Below, in pieces: positions 48,869 through 58,273 of a stretch of 64,000 nucleotides of DNA. Position 1 is the stretch's first letter. Each line of letters begins with the position of its first letter. Source of the stretch: an uncultured Pelagibacteraceae bacterium (GTDB lineage: Bacteria; Pseudomonadota; Alphaproteobacteria; Pelagibacterales; Pelagibacteraceae); the NCBI GenBank assembly GCA_902544135.1, contig CACCBF010000003.1, positions 88,664 through 152,663 of the forward strand, read 5' to 3'. Below the pieces are notes generated by a model, which was not told where the DNA came from, did no database searches, and saw only the letters and a list, made by a program, of their open reading frames with translations. A program made the translations under genes and the position numbers.

Positions 48869-49850
48869 TGCATATTTTTCCTATAATATAAGGTTTATAT
48901 TTTTTAGGAAAAAATTTGATAACTTTACTTAAATTTTTTGGATTTATAACTAGACAAAAACCAACACCACAATTAAACGTTTTCAACATTTCATCATCAC
49001 TTATTCTATGACTTTTTAACCAATTAAATATTCTAAGAGGATTTATTTTAAATAAATTTATTTCAGCATTAAGATTGTAAGGCAAAATTCTTTTTAAGTT
49101 ATCAACTATTCCACCACCTGTTATATTTGCACATCCATTAAGAAGATTATTGTCAACAAGTTTTAAGATTTCTTTAACATAAATTTTAGTAGGCTTAAGT
49201 AATTGTTCTTTTAGAAATTTATTCTTATTTATATTTATTCTTTTTATATTTATCAATCTTCTTACCAATGAATAACCGTTTGAGTGTAATCCGCTAGATG
49301 GAACTGCTAAAATTAAATCATCTTTTTTAATTTTTTTTCCATTAGGTATTTTTTTTTCTTCAACAATTCCTACGGCAAAACCTGCAATATCAAATTTATT
49401 CTTAGCATATGTTCCTGGCATCTCGGCAGTTTCACCGCCAACCAAACTACATTTTGAAATCTTACATCCTTTTATAACTCCACTTAAAATTGATTTTAAT
49501 TTTGATAAATTAATTTTATTTATTGATATATAATCTAAAAAAAATAATGGTTTCGCACCCTGAACTATCAAATCATTTACGCTCATAGCAACGAGATCAA
49601 TACCTATAGTATTAAATTTATTGAGTAAATTTGCGATTTCAATTTTTGTTCCAACTCCATCTGTACAAGCTACAATTTTAGGATTTTTTAAATTTCTAGG
49701 AATACCAGTGATTGAGCCAAAACCGCCAATGTTATTCAACTTTTTTTTGCCTTTTTTTCTTGTAGAAATGTTAGATATGAATTTAACGAATTTATCAGCA
49801 GCATTAATGTCAACACCACTTTTTTTATATGTTAATATATTTTTACTCAT
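48822..49850 (-). CDS. purM: Phosphoribosylformylglycinamidine cyclo-ligase
   Basis: 'YKKSGVDINAADKFV', 'ACTDGVGTKIEIA', 'DLIVQGAKPLFFLDYIS', 'SLVGGETAEMPGTY', 'VPSSGLHSNGYSLVRRL'. Confidence 0.96.
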   Translation of the reverse strand: MSKNILTYKKSGVDINAADKFVKFISNISTRKKGKKKLNNIGGFGSITGIPRNLKNPKIVACTDGVGTKIEIANLLNKFNTIGIDLVAMSVNDLIVQGAKPLFFLDYISINKINLSKLKSILSGVIKGCKISKCSLVGGETAEMPGTYAKNKFDIAGFAVGIVEEKKIPNGKKIKKDDLILAVPSSGLHSNGYSLVRRLINIKRININKNKFLKEQLLKPTKIYVKEILKLVDNNLLNGCANITGGGIVDNLKRILPYNLNAEINLFKINPLRIFNWLKSHRISDDEMLKTFNCGVGFCLVINPKNLSKVIKFFPKKYKPYIIGKICNGTKQIKLHGKINWD

Positions 49851-49861
49851 CAATTTTTATT

Positions 49862-50941
49862 ATGATATTTAAAATAAAAAAAAGTATACCTAAGATCTTA
49901 TATATTTTTTTTATTTTACTATCTTTAAATATATTTTTTTTTTCCACAGATAAGATCTTTGCCAAATCTTTTGATATAGAAAACATAGATATATCAAGAC
50001 CATTTGAGATGAACTTCGATAAAAATCAGGTAATAAATGAAGGTTTTGAGCGTGCTTTTTTTGAACTAATTTCATTAATAGTAAGTTCAAATGATAGAAA
50101 TAAAATAAATAAGATTAAATTAAATGAACTTAAAGGAATGATTGAGTCATTTTCTATACAAGAGGAAAAGTTTATAAATGAAATATACTATGTAAATTTA
50201 GGTGTATCATTCAACAAAAAAAAAATCTACAAATATTTAGAAGAAAGAAATATTTTTCCCTCAATACCAAATAGAAAAAAATTCTTATTTATTCCAATTA
50301 TTATAGATGAAAATAAAAAAGATCTTTTAATCTTTGATAAGAACGAAATATTAAAAAATTGGAATATAAATTTAGAAAAAACGCATTTAATAGAATATAT
50401 ATTGCCAACAGAAGATCTTGAGGATTTGGATCAAATAAAAAAAAATTATGAAATTATTGAACAATATGATTTTAAAGAAGTAACTTCGAAATATAATCTG
50501 GATGACTCAATTGTATCGCTAATTTTTAGAGATAACGATGGACTAAGAGTTTTGTCAAGAATAACTTATAATAAGAATGAAATTATAAAAAATAAGTCTT
50601 TTCCTTTTAAAAATCTAGATGATAAAGATCAAATTAATAAATTAATTAAAGAATTAAAATTGGTTTATGAAGATCACTGGAAAAAAATAAATCAAATTAA
50701 CACTTCGATTAAACTTTTGCTAAATATTAAGATAAGCAATAAAAATAATAAAATTTTATCTGATTTTGAAAAAGATTTGAATGATCTAGATTTAATAAAT
50801 TATTTTTTTATAACTAAATTTGATAAAGATCATACTTATTATCAATTAATTTTTAATGGAACTCCAAGCACCTTTTTAAAAAAGATGGAAGAAAAAAATT
50901 ATAATTTTAACACTCAAAATAAAACTTGGTCAATTAGATGA
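49862..50941 (+). CDS. DUF2066 domain-containing protein
   Basis: Signal/TM N-terminus; 'VINEGFERAFFELISLIVSSNDRNKI' and 'FLFIPIIID'; position between purM and hdaA-like gene as in other alphaproteobacteria. Confidence 0.75.
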   Translation: MIFKIKKSIPKILYIFFILLSLNIFFFSTDKIFAKSFDIENIDISRPFEMNFDKNQVINEGFERAFFELISLIVSSNDRNKINKIKLNELKGMIESFSIQEEKFINEIYYVNLGVSFNKKKIYKYLEERNIFPSIPNRKKFLFIPIIIDENKKDLLIFDKNEILKNWNINLEKTHLIEYILPTEDLEDLDQIKKNYEIIEQYDFKEVTSKYNLDDSIVSLIFRDNDGLRVLSRITYNKNEIIKNKSFPFKNLDDKDQINKLIKELKLVYEDHWKKINQINTSIKLLLNIKISNKNNKILSDFEKDLNDLDLINYFFITKFDKDHTYYQLIFNGTPSTFLKKMEEKNYNFNTQNKTWSIR

Positions 50942-50951
50942 CTTAAGATAT

Positions 50952-51605
50952 ATGGATCAGAAAATTATAAAATTTAAACACGAAAAAAATCTTAAAGACA
51001 GTGATTTTTTTGTGTCAAAAAGTAATAAACATATTTACAATTTTTTACTAAGTTGGCCACATTGGGAAAAAAATCTTGTAAATATATGCGGAGAAAACTT
51101 TTCAGGTAAAAGTCATTTAATTAATATTTTTATAAAAAAGTTTAAAGGTGTTATTTTTAACGCTGAGACATTTGATAATAATGATTTGTCAAATTTGGAC
51201 AGTCATCAAAATATAGTCTTAGAAAATTTGAATAATAAGATTAATGAAAAATTAATCTATACTTTAATCAACACAATAGAACAAAATAATAAATATCTTG
51301 TTATAACATCATACAGACCTGTATCTGAGTTTAATTTTAATCTAAATGATTTAAAGTCAAGAGCTAAAAATTTTTTGATCCAAAATATTCAAAAACCTGA
51401 TGATGAGTTGATTTTTGCACTTTTAATTAAGAATTTATCAGATCGACAGATTGTAATAGAAAAAAAATTGGTTAATTACATAGTTAAAAGGATTCACAGA
51501 TCATATAGTAAAATATTTGATTTTATATATAAGATCGACGAAATGAGTTTAAAAAAAAAAAAATCTATTAATATAAATTTAATTAAGGAAATCTTAGGAG
51601 AATAA
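50952..51605 (+). CDS. DnaA-homologous regulatory protein HdaA-like
   Basis: 'NKHIYNFLLSWPHWEKNLVNICGENFSGKSHLINIFIKKF' (Walker A-like), DnaA-family AAA layout; gene order with DUF2066. Confidence 0.82.
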   Translation: MDQKIIKFKHEKNLKDSDFFVSKSNKHIYNFLLSWPHWEKNLVNICGENFSGKSHLINIFIKKFKGVIFNAETFDNNDLSNLDSHQNIVLENLNNKINEKLIYTLINTIEQNNKYLVITSYRPVSEFNFNLNDLKSRAKNFLIQNIQKPDDELIFALLIKNLSDRQIVIEKKLVNYIVKRIHRSYSKIFDFIYKIDEMSLKKKKSININLIKEILGE

Positions 51606-53390
51606 TTGAACATTTATAGAAGTCATAATTGTGATGGATTAAGAAAAAAAGATGTTGGTAAAAAAGTATTGCTCTCTGGATGGATAAATAAAAAAAGAGA
51701 TCATGGTAATCTTTTATTTATTGATTTAAGAGATAACTATGGAATTACACAATGTATAATTGATAAAGATAATCAACACTTTTCAATTCTTGAAAAAATG
51801 CAACTTGAAACAGTTATAAAAATTGATGGGGAAGTTGTCTGCAGATCAGATGAGACTATAAATAAAGAAATAAACACAGGTGAGGTAGAAGTTGTTATAA
51901 AAAATTTTAATGTTTTAGGAACATGTAAAGAACTTCCAATGCCAATATTTAGTGATCAAGAATATTCAGAGGAGATTAGATTAAAATATAGATTTTTAGA
52001 TTTAAGAAGAAAAAAAATTCATGAAAATATTATTCTCAGATCAAAAGTAATTTCCTTTATAAGAAATGAGATGAACAAACTTGGTTTTTTAGAATTTCAG
52101 ACACCAATTTTGACATCATCAAGTCCTGAGGGAGCAAGAGATTTTCTAGTCCCAAGTAGGTTAAATCCAGGGAAATTTTATGCACTTCCTCAAGCCCCCC
52201 AACAATTTAAACAATTAATTATGGTTTCGGGATTTGATAAATATTTTCAAATCGCACCTTGTTTTAGAGATGAAGATGCTAGAGCAGATAGGAGTCCCGG
52301 AGAGTTTTATCAATTAGACTTAGAGATGTCATTTGTTGAACAAGAGGATGTTTTCAATGTAGTAGAAACACTTTTAGTAAATACTTTTAAAAATTTTTCA
52401 AAAAAAAATTTATTAGAAAAAAAATTTCCAAGAATTCCTTACAAGGAGTCTATGATCAAGTATGGAACAGATAAGCCTGATCTTAGAAACCCTCTTATAA
52501 TTAATGATATAACTGAGATCTTTTTAAGAGACGATATTAAATTCGAGATTTTTAAAAAATTAGTTAAATCTGGTTCTAAGGTAAGATGCATAATTACCAA
52601 AAATACAAAAAATAAACCTAGAAGTTTTTTTGATGGTATTGACAAATGGGCTAAAGATCAAGGAGCATCTGGTATGGCCTATTTTACTTTTGAAAAAGAC
52701 AAAGAAGTTTTTGGTAAAGGACCTGTTGGAAAATTTTTTACTAAAGAGGCATTAGAAGAATTAATGAAAAAAACAGGTGCTAACATAGGTGACAGTATAT
52801 TTTTTGCATGCAATAAAGAAAAAGATTTAGAGGCAATCACATCATTGGCTAGAAATAAAATTGCTAAAGATTTAGATTTAATAGATGAAAACATTTTTGC
52901 ATTTTGTTGGATTGTCGACTATCCAATGTATGAGAGAGATGAAGTGACAAAAAAAATTAATTTTAGCCATAATCCATTCTCAATGCCTCAAGGAGATATA
53001 GATAAAATTGACTTTAATAAACCACTAGAAATTTTAGCATATCAGTATGATATAGTATGTAATGGAATAGAATTATCCTCTGGTGCAATTAGAAACCATA
53101 TTCCTGAACTAATGTACAAATTATTTTCTGTAGCTGGATATGACAAAAACCAAGTCGATCAAAAATTTAGTGGGATGATAAATGCTTTAAATTATGGCGC
53201 ACCTCCACATGGGGGTATTGCCCCAGGTTTAGATCGAATAGTTATGCTTTTAGCAAATGAAAAAAATATAAGAGAAGTTACTATGTTTCCAATGAATCAA
53301 AATGCTCAAGATTTGATGATGAATGCTCCTTCAGAAGTTAGCAATGACCAATTAAAAGAGTTGAACATTTCTCTAAAAACGAAAAAATAG
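51606..53390 (+). CDS. aspS: Aspartyl-tRNA synthetase (bacterial type), TTG start
   Basis: 594 aa; 'SGWINKKRDHGNLLFIDLRDNYGITQCI', 'YALPQAPQQFKQLIMVSGFDKYFQIAPCFRDEDARADRSPGEFYQLDLEMSF', 'GIAPGLDRIVMLL'. Confidence 0.97.
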   Translation: MNIYRSHNCDGLRKKDVGKKVLLSGWINKKRDHGNLLFIDLRDNYGITQCIIDKDNQHFSILEKMQLETVIKIDGEVVCRSDETINKEINTGEVEVVIKNFNVLGTCKELPMPIFSDQEYSEEIRLKYRFLDLRRKKIHENIILRSKVISFIRNEMNKLGFLEFQTPILTSSSPEGARDFLVPSRLNPGKFYALPQAPQQFKQLIMVSGFDKYFQIAPCFRDEDARADRSPGEFYQLDLEMSFVEQEDVFNVVETLLVNTFKNFSKKNLLEKKFPRIPYKESMIKYGTDKPDLRNPLIINDITEIFLRDDIKFEIFKKLVKSGSKVRCIITKNTKNKPRSFFDGIDKWAKDQGASGMAYFTFEKDKEVFGKGPVGKFFTKEALEELMKKTGANIGDSIFFACNKEKDLEAITSLARNKIAKDLDLIDENIFAFCWIVDYPMYERDEVTKKINFSHNPFSMPQGDIDKIDFNKPLEILAYQYDIVCNGIELSSGAIRNHIPELMYKLFSVAGYDKNQVDQKFSGMINALNYGAPPHGGIAPGLDRIVMLLANEKNIREVTMFPMNQNAQDLMMNAPSEVSNDQLKELNISLKTKK

Positions 53391-54215
53391 CTATTTTTTA
53401 CCTTTGAGACTTATCTTTACATCAGACAAATCCACTAGGTTTTTTTTATAGTTATTTCTTACAAAGCCTTTGCTGGTCATATCCTTGACAATCTTTAACA
53501 GTTGATTTTGTTCTTCAGGATTTTTTTCATCAAAATTAGTGTTATCATTATTTCCAATGGCTGGTGTATGAGCTAAATCTTCTCTATTTTGGTAAGAAAT
53601 AGCTAATTCTCTAAAAATATAATCTAAAATTGAAGTGGCACTTAAAATCCGATCATTTCCATAAACTTTACCAGATGGCTCAAATTTTGTTCCAACAAAC
53701 GCGTTAATAAATTCATCCAGTGGAACTCCGTACTGAAGTCCAAGTGATATAGCTATTGCAAAATTATTCATTAAGGCCTTTACTAACTCACCTTCTTTAC
53801 TTGTATCAATAAAAATTTCACCAATCTTACCATCCTCATATTCTCCAGTATGTAAATAAACTTTATGGTCACCTATTGTTGCTTTTTGAATGTAGCCTTT
53901 TCTTCTATCAGGCATACTAAATCTTTTTTCATGTACATCTGAATTATTATGCGTTTTTTTAATTATTTTTTCAAAATTTTTTTGACTAGTTTGTTTGATA
54001 TCAGATTTAATATTTATACCAGTATCTTTTAAAATTTTTTTATTATTTGGGTCTAAACTTTTTGTTTTTCTGTTATCAAGTTTAACATCTAATATTTCAA
54101 ATTCCCCATCATCTCTTTTTTCTAAGTTTTTTAATTCTGTTTCATTTATACTATCTAAATGATGATTTACTTTAAATGTGCAAGTGTAATAAGTTTCGAC
54201 TAAATATTTTGCCAT
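53391..54215 (-). CDS. Stand-alone TSCPD-domain protein (NrdJ C-terminal-like)
   Basis: C-terminal half '[95 protein letters not shown]' resembles the class II RNR C-terminal TSCPD region; no catalytic RNR domain is present. Confidence 0.82.
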   Translation of the reverse strand: MAKYLVETYYTCTFKVNHHLDSINETELKNLEKRDDGEFEILDVKLDNRKTKSLDPNNKKILKDTGINIKSDIKQTSQKNFEKIIKKTHNNSDVHEKRFSMPDRRKGYIQKATIGDHKVYLHTGEYEDGKIGEIFIDTSKEGELVKALMNNFAIAISLGLQYGVPLDEFINAFVGTKFEPSGKVYGNDRILSATSILDYIFRELAISYQNREDLAHTPAIGNNDNTNFDEKNPEEQNQLLKIVKDMTSKGFVRNNYKKNLVDLSDVKISLKGKK

Positions 54216-54329
54216 AAAACCTCAATATAAAAAATAATTTGATTAATGATTCAATTTATTTATATACAAAAACAAATTTTAGTCTAATTTATTTTATACA
54301 ATTTTAAATTGAAAATATTTGAATTTTAT

Positions 54330-54689
54330 ATGTTGACACTTTTTAAAAAAATTTTCACTTGGTGGAATCGAGATACATTTGGCACGAGATTGAAAACAAT
54401 TTTTTTTGGAAAATTTGTTGGGGAAGATGATTTTGGGAATAAATATTATGAAAGCAAAAAAGGAAAGAGATGGATTATTTATGCAGATGAAATTGATGCA
54501 AGCAAAATACCTGTGGAGTGGTATTCATGGATGCATTTCACGTCAAATAAAATCGAGAAAAATCATAAACTGAGAAAATACAAATGGCAAAAACCACATA
54601 AACCAAATTTAACAGGAACGGACTCTGCTTACTATCCAAATAAAAATAAAAACATTAATGAAAAAAAATATAAAAGTTGGAAAAATTGA
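54330..54689 (+). CDS. NADH:ubiquinone oxidoreductase NDUFA12-family protein
   Basis: 'WWNRDTFGTRLKTIFFGKFVGEDDFGNKYYESKKGKRWIIYADEIDASKIPVEWYSWMHF'; start at MLTLF. Confidence 0.92.
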   Translation: MLTLFKKIFTWWNRDTFGTRLKTIFFGKFVGEDDFGNKYYESKKGKRWIIYADEIDASKIPVEWYSWMHFTSNKIEKNHKLRKYKWQKPHKPNLTGTDSAYYPNKNKNINEKKYKSWKN

Positions 54690-55059
54690 ATTTAAATTTT
54701 TATTTTTAACTTTATTTTTACTTTTAAATCTTAATACTAATTTAAATTCAAGTTCTGACTTGGAAGGATCTGTAACTGAAATTAAAGTATTGGATAAGAT
54801 AAGTTCAAAAAATATATTAGTTAAACTAAATAATGGTTATGAAACCCGACATAAAGATCTTTCTATAAAAAGTATGAAATGTAAAAATTCAGAATTCGAT
54901 GATAATCCGGAAATCACAGCTTATATTCAGGTGAAAGATTTAAGCAATAAAAATAAAGATGATGTATTTGTATTCAATGGTTGGATGTTTTCTTCAAGTC
55001 CATCGATAGCACCGTTTGATCATCCAGTATATGATATATGGCTTATTAAATGTTATTAA
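54658..55059 (+). CDS. DUF2155 domain-containing protein
   Basis: 'ILVKLNNGYETRHKDLSIKSMKCKN...DDVFVFNGWMFSSSPSIAPFDHPVYDIWLIKC'. Confidence 0.88.
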   Translation: MKKNIKVGKIEFKFLFLTLFLLLNLNTNLNSSSDLEGSVTEIKVLDKISSKNILVKLNNGYETRHKDLSIKSMKCKNSEFDDNPEITAYIQVKDLSNKNKDDVFVFNGWMFSSSPSIAPFDHPVYDIWLIKCY

Positions 55060-56393
55060 ACAATTTTTTCATTATCAAGCCAACTCACATTAAAATCTGA
55101 ATTAATAAACTTTTCATGATTTAGTAGTTTTTTGTGTAAAGGTATCGTTGTTGTAATTCCATCAATCACAAATTCATCAAGAGATCTATTCATTCTTTGA
55201 ATAGCCTCTGTTCTATTTCTTCCATGGCAAATCAATTTACAAATCAAGCTATCATAATATGGTGTAACCTTGTATCCTTGAAAAATCGCCCCATCCACTC
55301 TAGTTCTAAATCCTGATGGTTGATTACACATTGTGATAGTTCCTGGAGAGGGTTGAAAATTATTACTTGGATCTTCTGCATTAATTCTACATTCTATAGC
55401 ATGACCTCTTGGATTAATGTCTGATTGTTCTAATGCAGTCTCTCCTGTATAAGCTATCCATATTTGTTCTTTTATAATATCTATTCCAGTAACCATTTCA
55501 GAAACTGGATGTTCTACTTGCACTCTCGTGTTCATCTCTAAAAAGTAAAATTTTCCATCTTCATATATATACTCCACAGTTCCAGCACCTTCATATCCAA
55601 TTTTACTTACCATGTTGACAGTTTTTTCAAAAAGATCTTTTCTAATTTCATCATTTAAAACTGGACTTGGAGTTTCCTCAATTAATTTTTGATGTCTTCT
55701 TTGAATAGAACAATCTCTCTCATGCAAATGAATTGTTCTATTTTTTCCAGCTAGTATCTGTACCTCAATATGTCTAGGATTTTGAAAAAACTTTTCTATG
55801 TAGACCTCTTCGTTGCCAAAATATTTTTTTGCTTCTGATCTAGCAGTTGCAAATAATAAATCAAAATCTTCCTCATTATGAACTATTTTCATCCCTTTTC
55901 CACCCCCACCACCAGAAGCCTTAATTAAAACTGGAAACCCAATTTTTTTAGAGAGATCTTTCGCTTCAACTACGTTCTTAACCCCACCCTCTGATCCCTC
56001 AATAACTGGTAGACCATTTTCTTTTGCAATTTTTTTAGCTTGAATTTTGTCACCCATCATCTCTATATGTTTAGATGATGCACCAATAAATTTTATTTTA
56101 TTTTCTTCTAACATTCTCGCAAAATTTGCATTTTCTGATAAAAAACCATAGCCCGGATGGACAGCTTCAGCCCCAGTAAGATCTATAGCAGATAACAAAG
56201 CAGGGATATTTAAATAACTACTGGAAGGTTGATGTGAGCCGATACAAACACTTTCATCAGCCAGTTTTACATGCATGCTATTTCTGTCAACATCTGAATG
56301 GACAGCTACAGTAGAAATTCCCCATTCTTTACATGCTCTTATTACTCTAACTGCAATTTCTCCACGATTTGCAATTAGGATTTTTTTAAACAT
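55056..56393 (-). CDS. accC: Acetyl-CoA carboxylase biotin carboxylase subunit
   Basis: 'KILIANRGEIAVRVIRACKEWGI', 'HPGYGFLSENANFA', 'KASGGGGGKGMKIV', 'EMNTRVQVEHPVSEMVTGIDI'. Confidence 0.98.
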   Translation of the reverse strand: MFKKILIANRGEIAVRVIRACKEWGISTVAVHSDVDRNSMHVKLADESVCIGSHQPSSSYLNIPALLSAIDLTGAEAVHPGYGFLSENANFARMLEENKIKFIGASSKHIEMMGDKIQAKKIAKENGLPVIEGSEGGVKNVVEAKDLSKKIGFPVLIKASGGGGGKGMKIVHNEEDFDLLFATARSEAKKYFGNEEVYIEKFFQNPRHIEVQILAGKNRTIHLHERDCSIQRRHQKLIEETPSPVLNDEIRKDLFEKTVNMVSKIGYEGAGTVEYIYEDGKFYFLEMNTRVQVEHPVSEMVTGIDIIKEQIWIAYTGETALEQSDINPRGHAIECRINAEDPSNNFQPSPGTITMCNQPSGFRTRVDGAIFQGYKVTPYYDSLICKLICHGRNRTEAIQRMNRSLDEFVIDGITTTIPLHKKLLNHEKFINSDFNVSWLDNEKIV

Positions 56394-56827
56394 TATTCTA
56401 GAATGATTAAGGCTTGGCCAAATTCAACAGGTTGTCCATCATTCACCAAAATTTTTTTTACAACGCCAGCTGAAGTCGAAGGTACATGATTCATTGTTTT
56501 CATAGCTTCAACAATCATAACTGTATCACCTTTTTTAATTTTTTTTCCAACTTCAACAAACTTTTTCGCTCCAGGTTCTGGTGCATGATACGCAGTTCCA
56601 ATTATTGGGGATTTAATTTCTATACCAGAAATAATATCATCTGAAATATTTGCATCTGGACTTGATGAGGATACAACTTTTGGATTTGGAAAGGATTGAC
56701 TATTTACTGATATAGTATTTTTTGAAACTTTAATTTTTGTATCCTTAACTGTATATTCTAATTCAGTGAGTTTAAATTCATCTAAATATTCAGTTAATTC
56801 TTTAATTATTTTTTTATCAATTTTCAT
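56393..56827 (-). CDS. accB: Acetyl-CoA carboxylase biotin carboxyl carrier protein
   Basis: 'VMIVEAMKTMNHVPSTSAGVVKKILVNDGQPVEFGQALIIL' (biotinylation EAMK). Confidence 0.97.
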   Translation of the reverse strand: MKIDKKIIKELTEYLDEFKLTELEYTVKDTKIKVSKNTISVNSQSFPNPKVVSSSSPDANISDDIISGIEIKSPIIGTAYHAPEPGAKKFVEVGKKIKKGDTVMIVEAMKTMNHVPSTSAGVVKKILVNDGQPVEFGQALIILE

Positions 56828-57263
56828 TTTCCAAGAGCTTTTGCATAGAAATTATGGCTAAAATATAACCGTCTATTCCCAATCCAAAAATTCCACCAGT
56901 AACTATATCACTTATGAGGGATTTTTGTCTAAATTCTTCTCTCTTATATATATTAGATATATGTAATTCAATAATAGGTTTTTTAAATATATCCAAAGCA
57001 TCCCTTATGGCAACTGATGTATGAGTAAAAGCGGCAGCGTTAATTATTATTCCATTAAATTTTTTTCTGGACTCTTGAATTATATTCACCAATTCACCTT
57101 CAACATTAGATTGAGCAAATTCTACTTTTAGACCCAATTCATTTGATTTTTTAGCACAGATTTCTTTTAATTCTTTAAAAGTAACTGAGCCATATTGTGA
57201 TTGTTCTCTTTCACCTAATAGATTAAGATTTGGACCGTTAATAATAATTATTTTATTATTCAT
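56817..57263 (-). CDS. aroQ: 3-dehydroquinate dehydratase type II
   Basis: 'IINGPNLNLLGEREQSQYG', 'GIIINAAAFTHTSVAIRDAL', 'ELHISNIYKREEFRQKSLIS'. Confidence 0.97.
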   Translation of the reverse strand: MNNKIIIINGPNLNLLGEREQSQYGSVTFKELKEICAKKSNELGLKVEFAQSNVEGELVNIIQESRKKFNGIIINAAAFTHTSVAIRDALDIFKKPIIELHISNIYKREEFRQKSLISDIVTGGIFGLGIDGYILAIISMQKLLENEN

Positions 57264-57279
57264 TCAGCTTTTATATACG

Positions 57280-57498
57280 ATGAAAAAAATAAAAAAAATA
57301 AAAATTAAAATAAATGGTAGTTTTAAATTTGTAAAATATAATACCAATTTATCTGATCTTTTAAAAACTTTAAAAATACCATTAAAAAAAGTGGCAATAG
57401 AGTTAAATCAAGAAATAGTAGATAAAAAAAAACTTAATAAACAAATTTTAAGAAATAATGATAAAATAGAAATAGTTAACTTTATTGGAGGTGGTTAG
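57280..57498 (+). CDS. thiS: Sulfur carrier protein ThiS
   Basis: 72 aa ubiquitin-like, C-terminal ...VNFIGGG-stop; followed by thiG. Confidence 0.9.
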   Translation: MKKIKKIKIKINGSFKFVKYNTNLSDLLKTLKIPLKKVAIELNQEIVDKKKLNKQILRNNDKIEIVNFIGGG

Positions 57499-57499
57499 T

Positions 57500-58273
57500 T
57501 TGAAGAAGGATAAATTTATAATTGCTGGAAGAAATTTTAAATCTCGTTTAATTGTTGGGACAGGAAAATATAAAAGTATGTCGCAATGTGCTAAGGCTGT
57601 GAAATTATCAGGTGCAAGTATAGTTACTGTAGCTGTAAGAAGAGTTAATATAACCGACAAAAAAAAAGCTCTACTTATGGATTATATTGATCCGAAGAAA
57701 ATCACTTATTTACCAAACACCGCAGGCTGTTTCAACTCAAAAGATGCTTTGAGAACACTAAGATTAGCAAGAGAGATTGGAGGATGGAAATTAGTAAAAC
57801 TAGAAGTTTTGGGTGATAAGAAAAATTTATTTCCAGAAATGATTGAAACGCTGAAGTCAACTGAGGTTTTGTCTAGAGAGGGGTTTAAAGTTATGGTTTA
57901 TTGTAACGATGATCCTTTAATGGCTAAGAGATTAGAAAACGCAGGAGCATGTGCAATTATGCCTTTAGCTGCTCCAATTGGTTCAGGTCTAGGTATACAG
58001 AATCAAACAAATATTAAAATAATTAGAAAACAAACAAAATTGCCTTTAATTATTGATGCTGGTCTTGGTCAAGCATCAGATGCAACTATTGCAATGGAGC
58101 TTGGGTGTGATGGTGTTTTAGTTAATACTGCAATAGCGAAAGCTACGAAACCTTTTGATATGGCTCTAGCATTCAAGAATGCTGTGATAGCAGGAAGACA
58201 ATCTTATCTTTCTGGTAGGATTCAAAAAAATTTAATGGGTAGTGCTTCATCTCCATCAAAAGGAATTATTTAG
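57500..58273 (+). CDS. thiG: Thiazole synthase
   Basis: 'SRLIVGTGKYKSMSQC', 'TVAVRRVN', 'LPNTAGCFNSKDALRTLRLARE', 'MPLAAPIGSGLGIQN', 'PLIIDAGLGQASDATIAMELGCDGVLVNTAIAKA'; TTG start preferred over the 57485 ORF start. Confidence 0.95.
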   Translation: MKKDKFIIAGRNFKSRLIVGTGKYKSMSQCAKAVKLSGASIVTVAVRRVNITDKKKALLMDYIDPKKITYLPNTAGCFNSKDALRTLRLAREIGGWKLVKLEVLGDKKNLFPEMIETLKSTEVLSREGFKVMVYCNDDPLMAKRLENAGACAIMPLAAPIGSGLGIQNQTNIKIIRKQTKLPLIIDAGLGQASDATIAMELGCDGVLVNTAIAKATKPFDMALAFKNAVIAGRQSYLSGRIQKNLMGSASSPSKGII

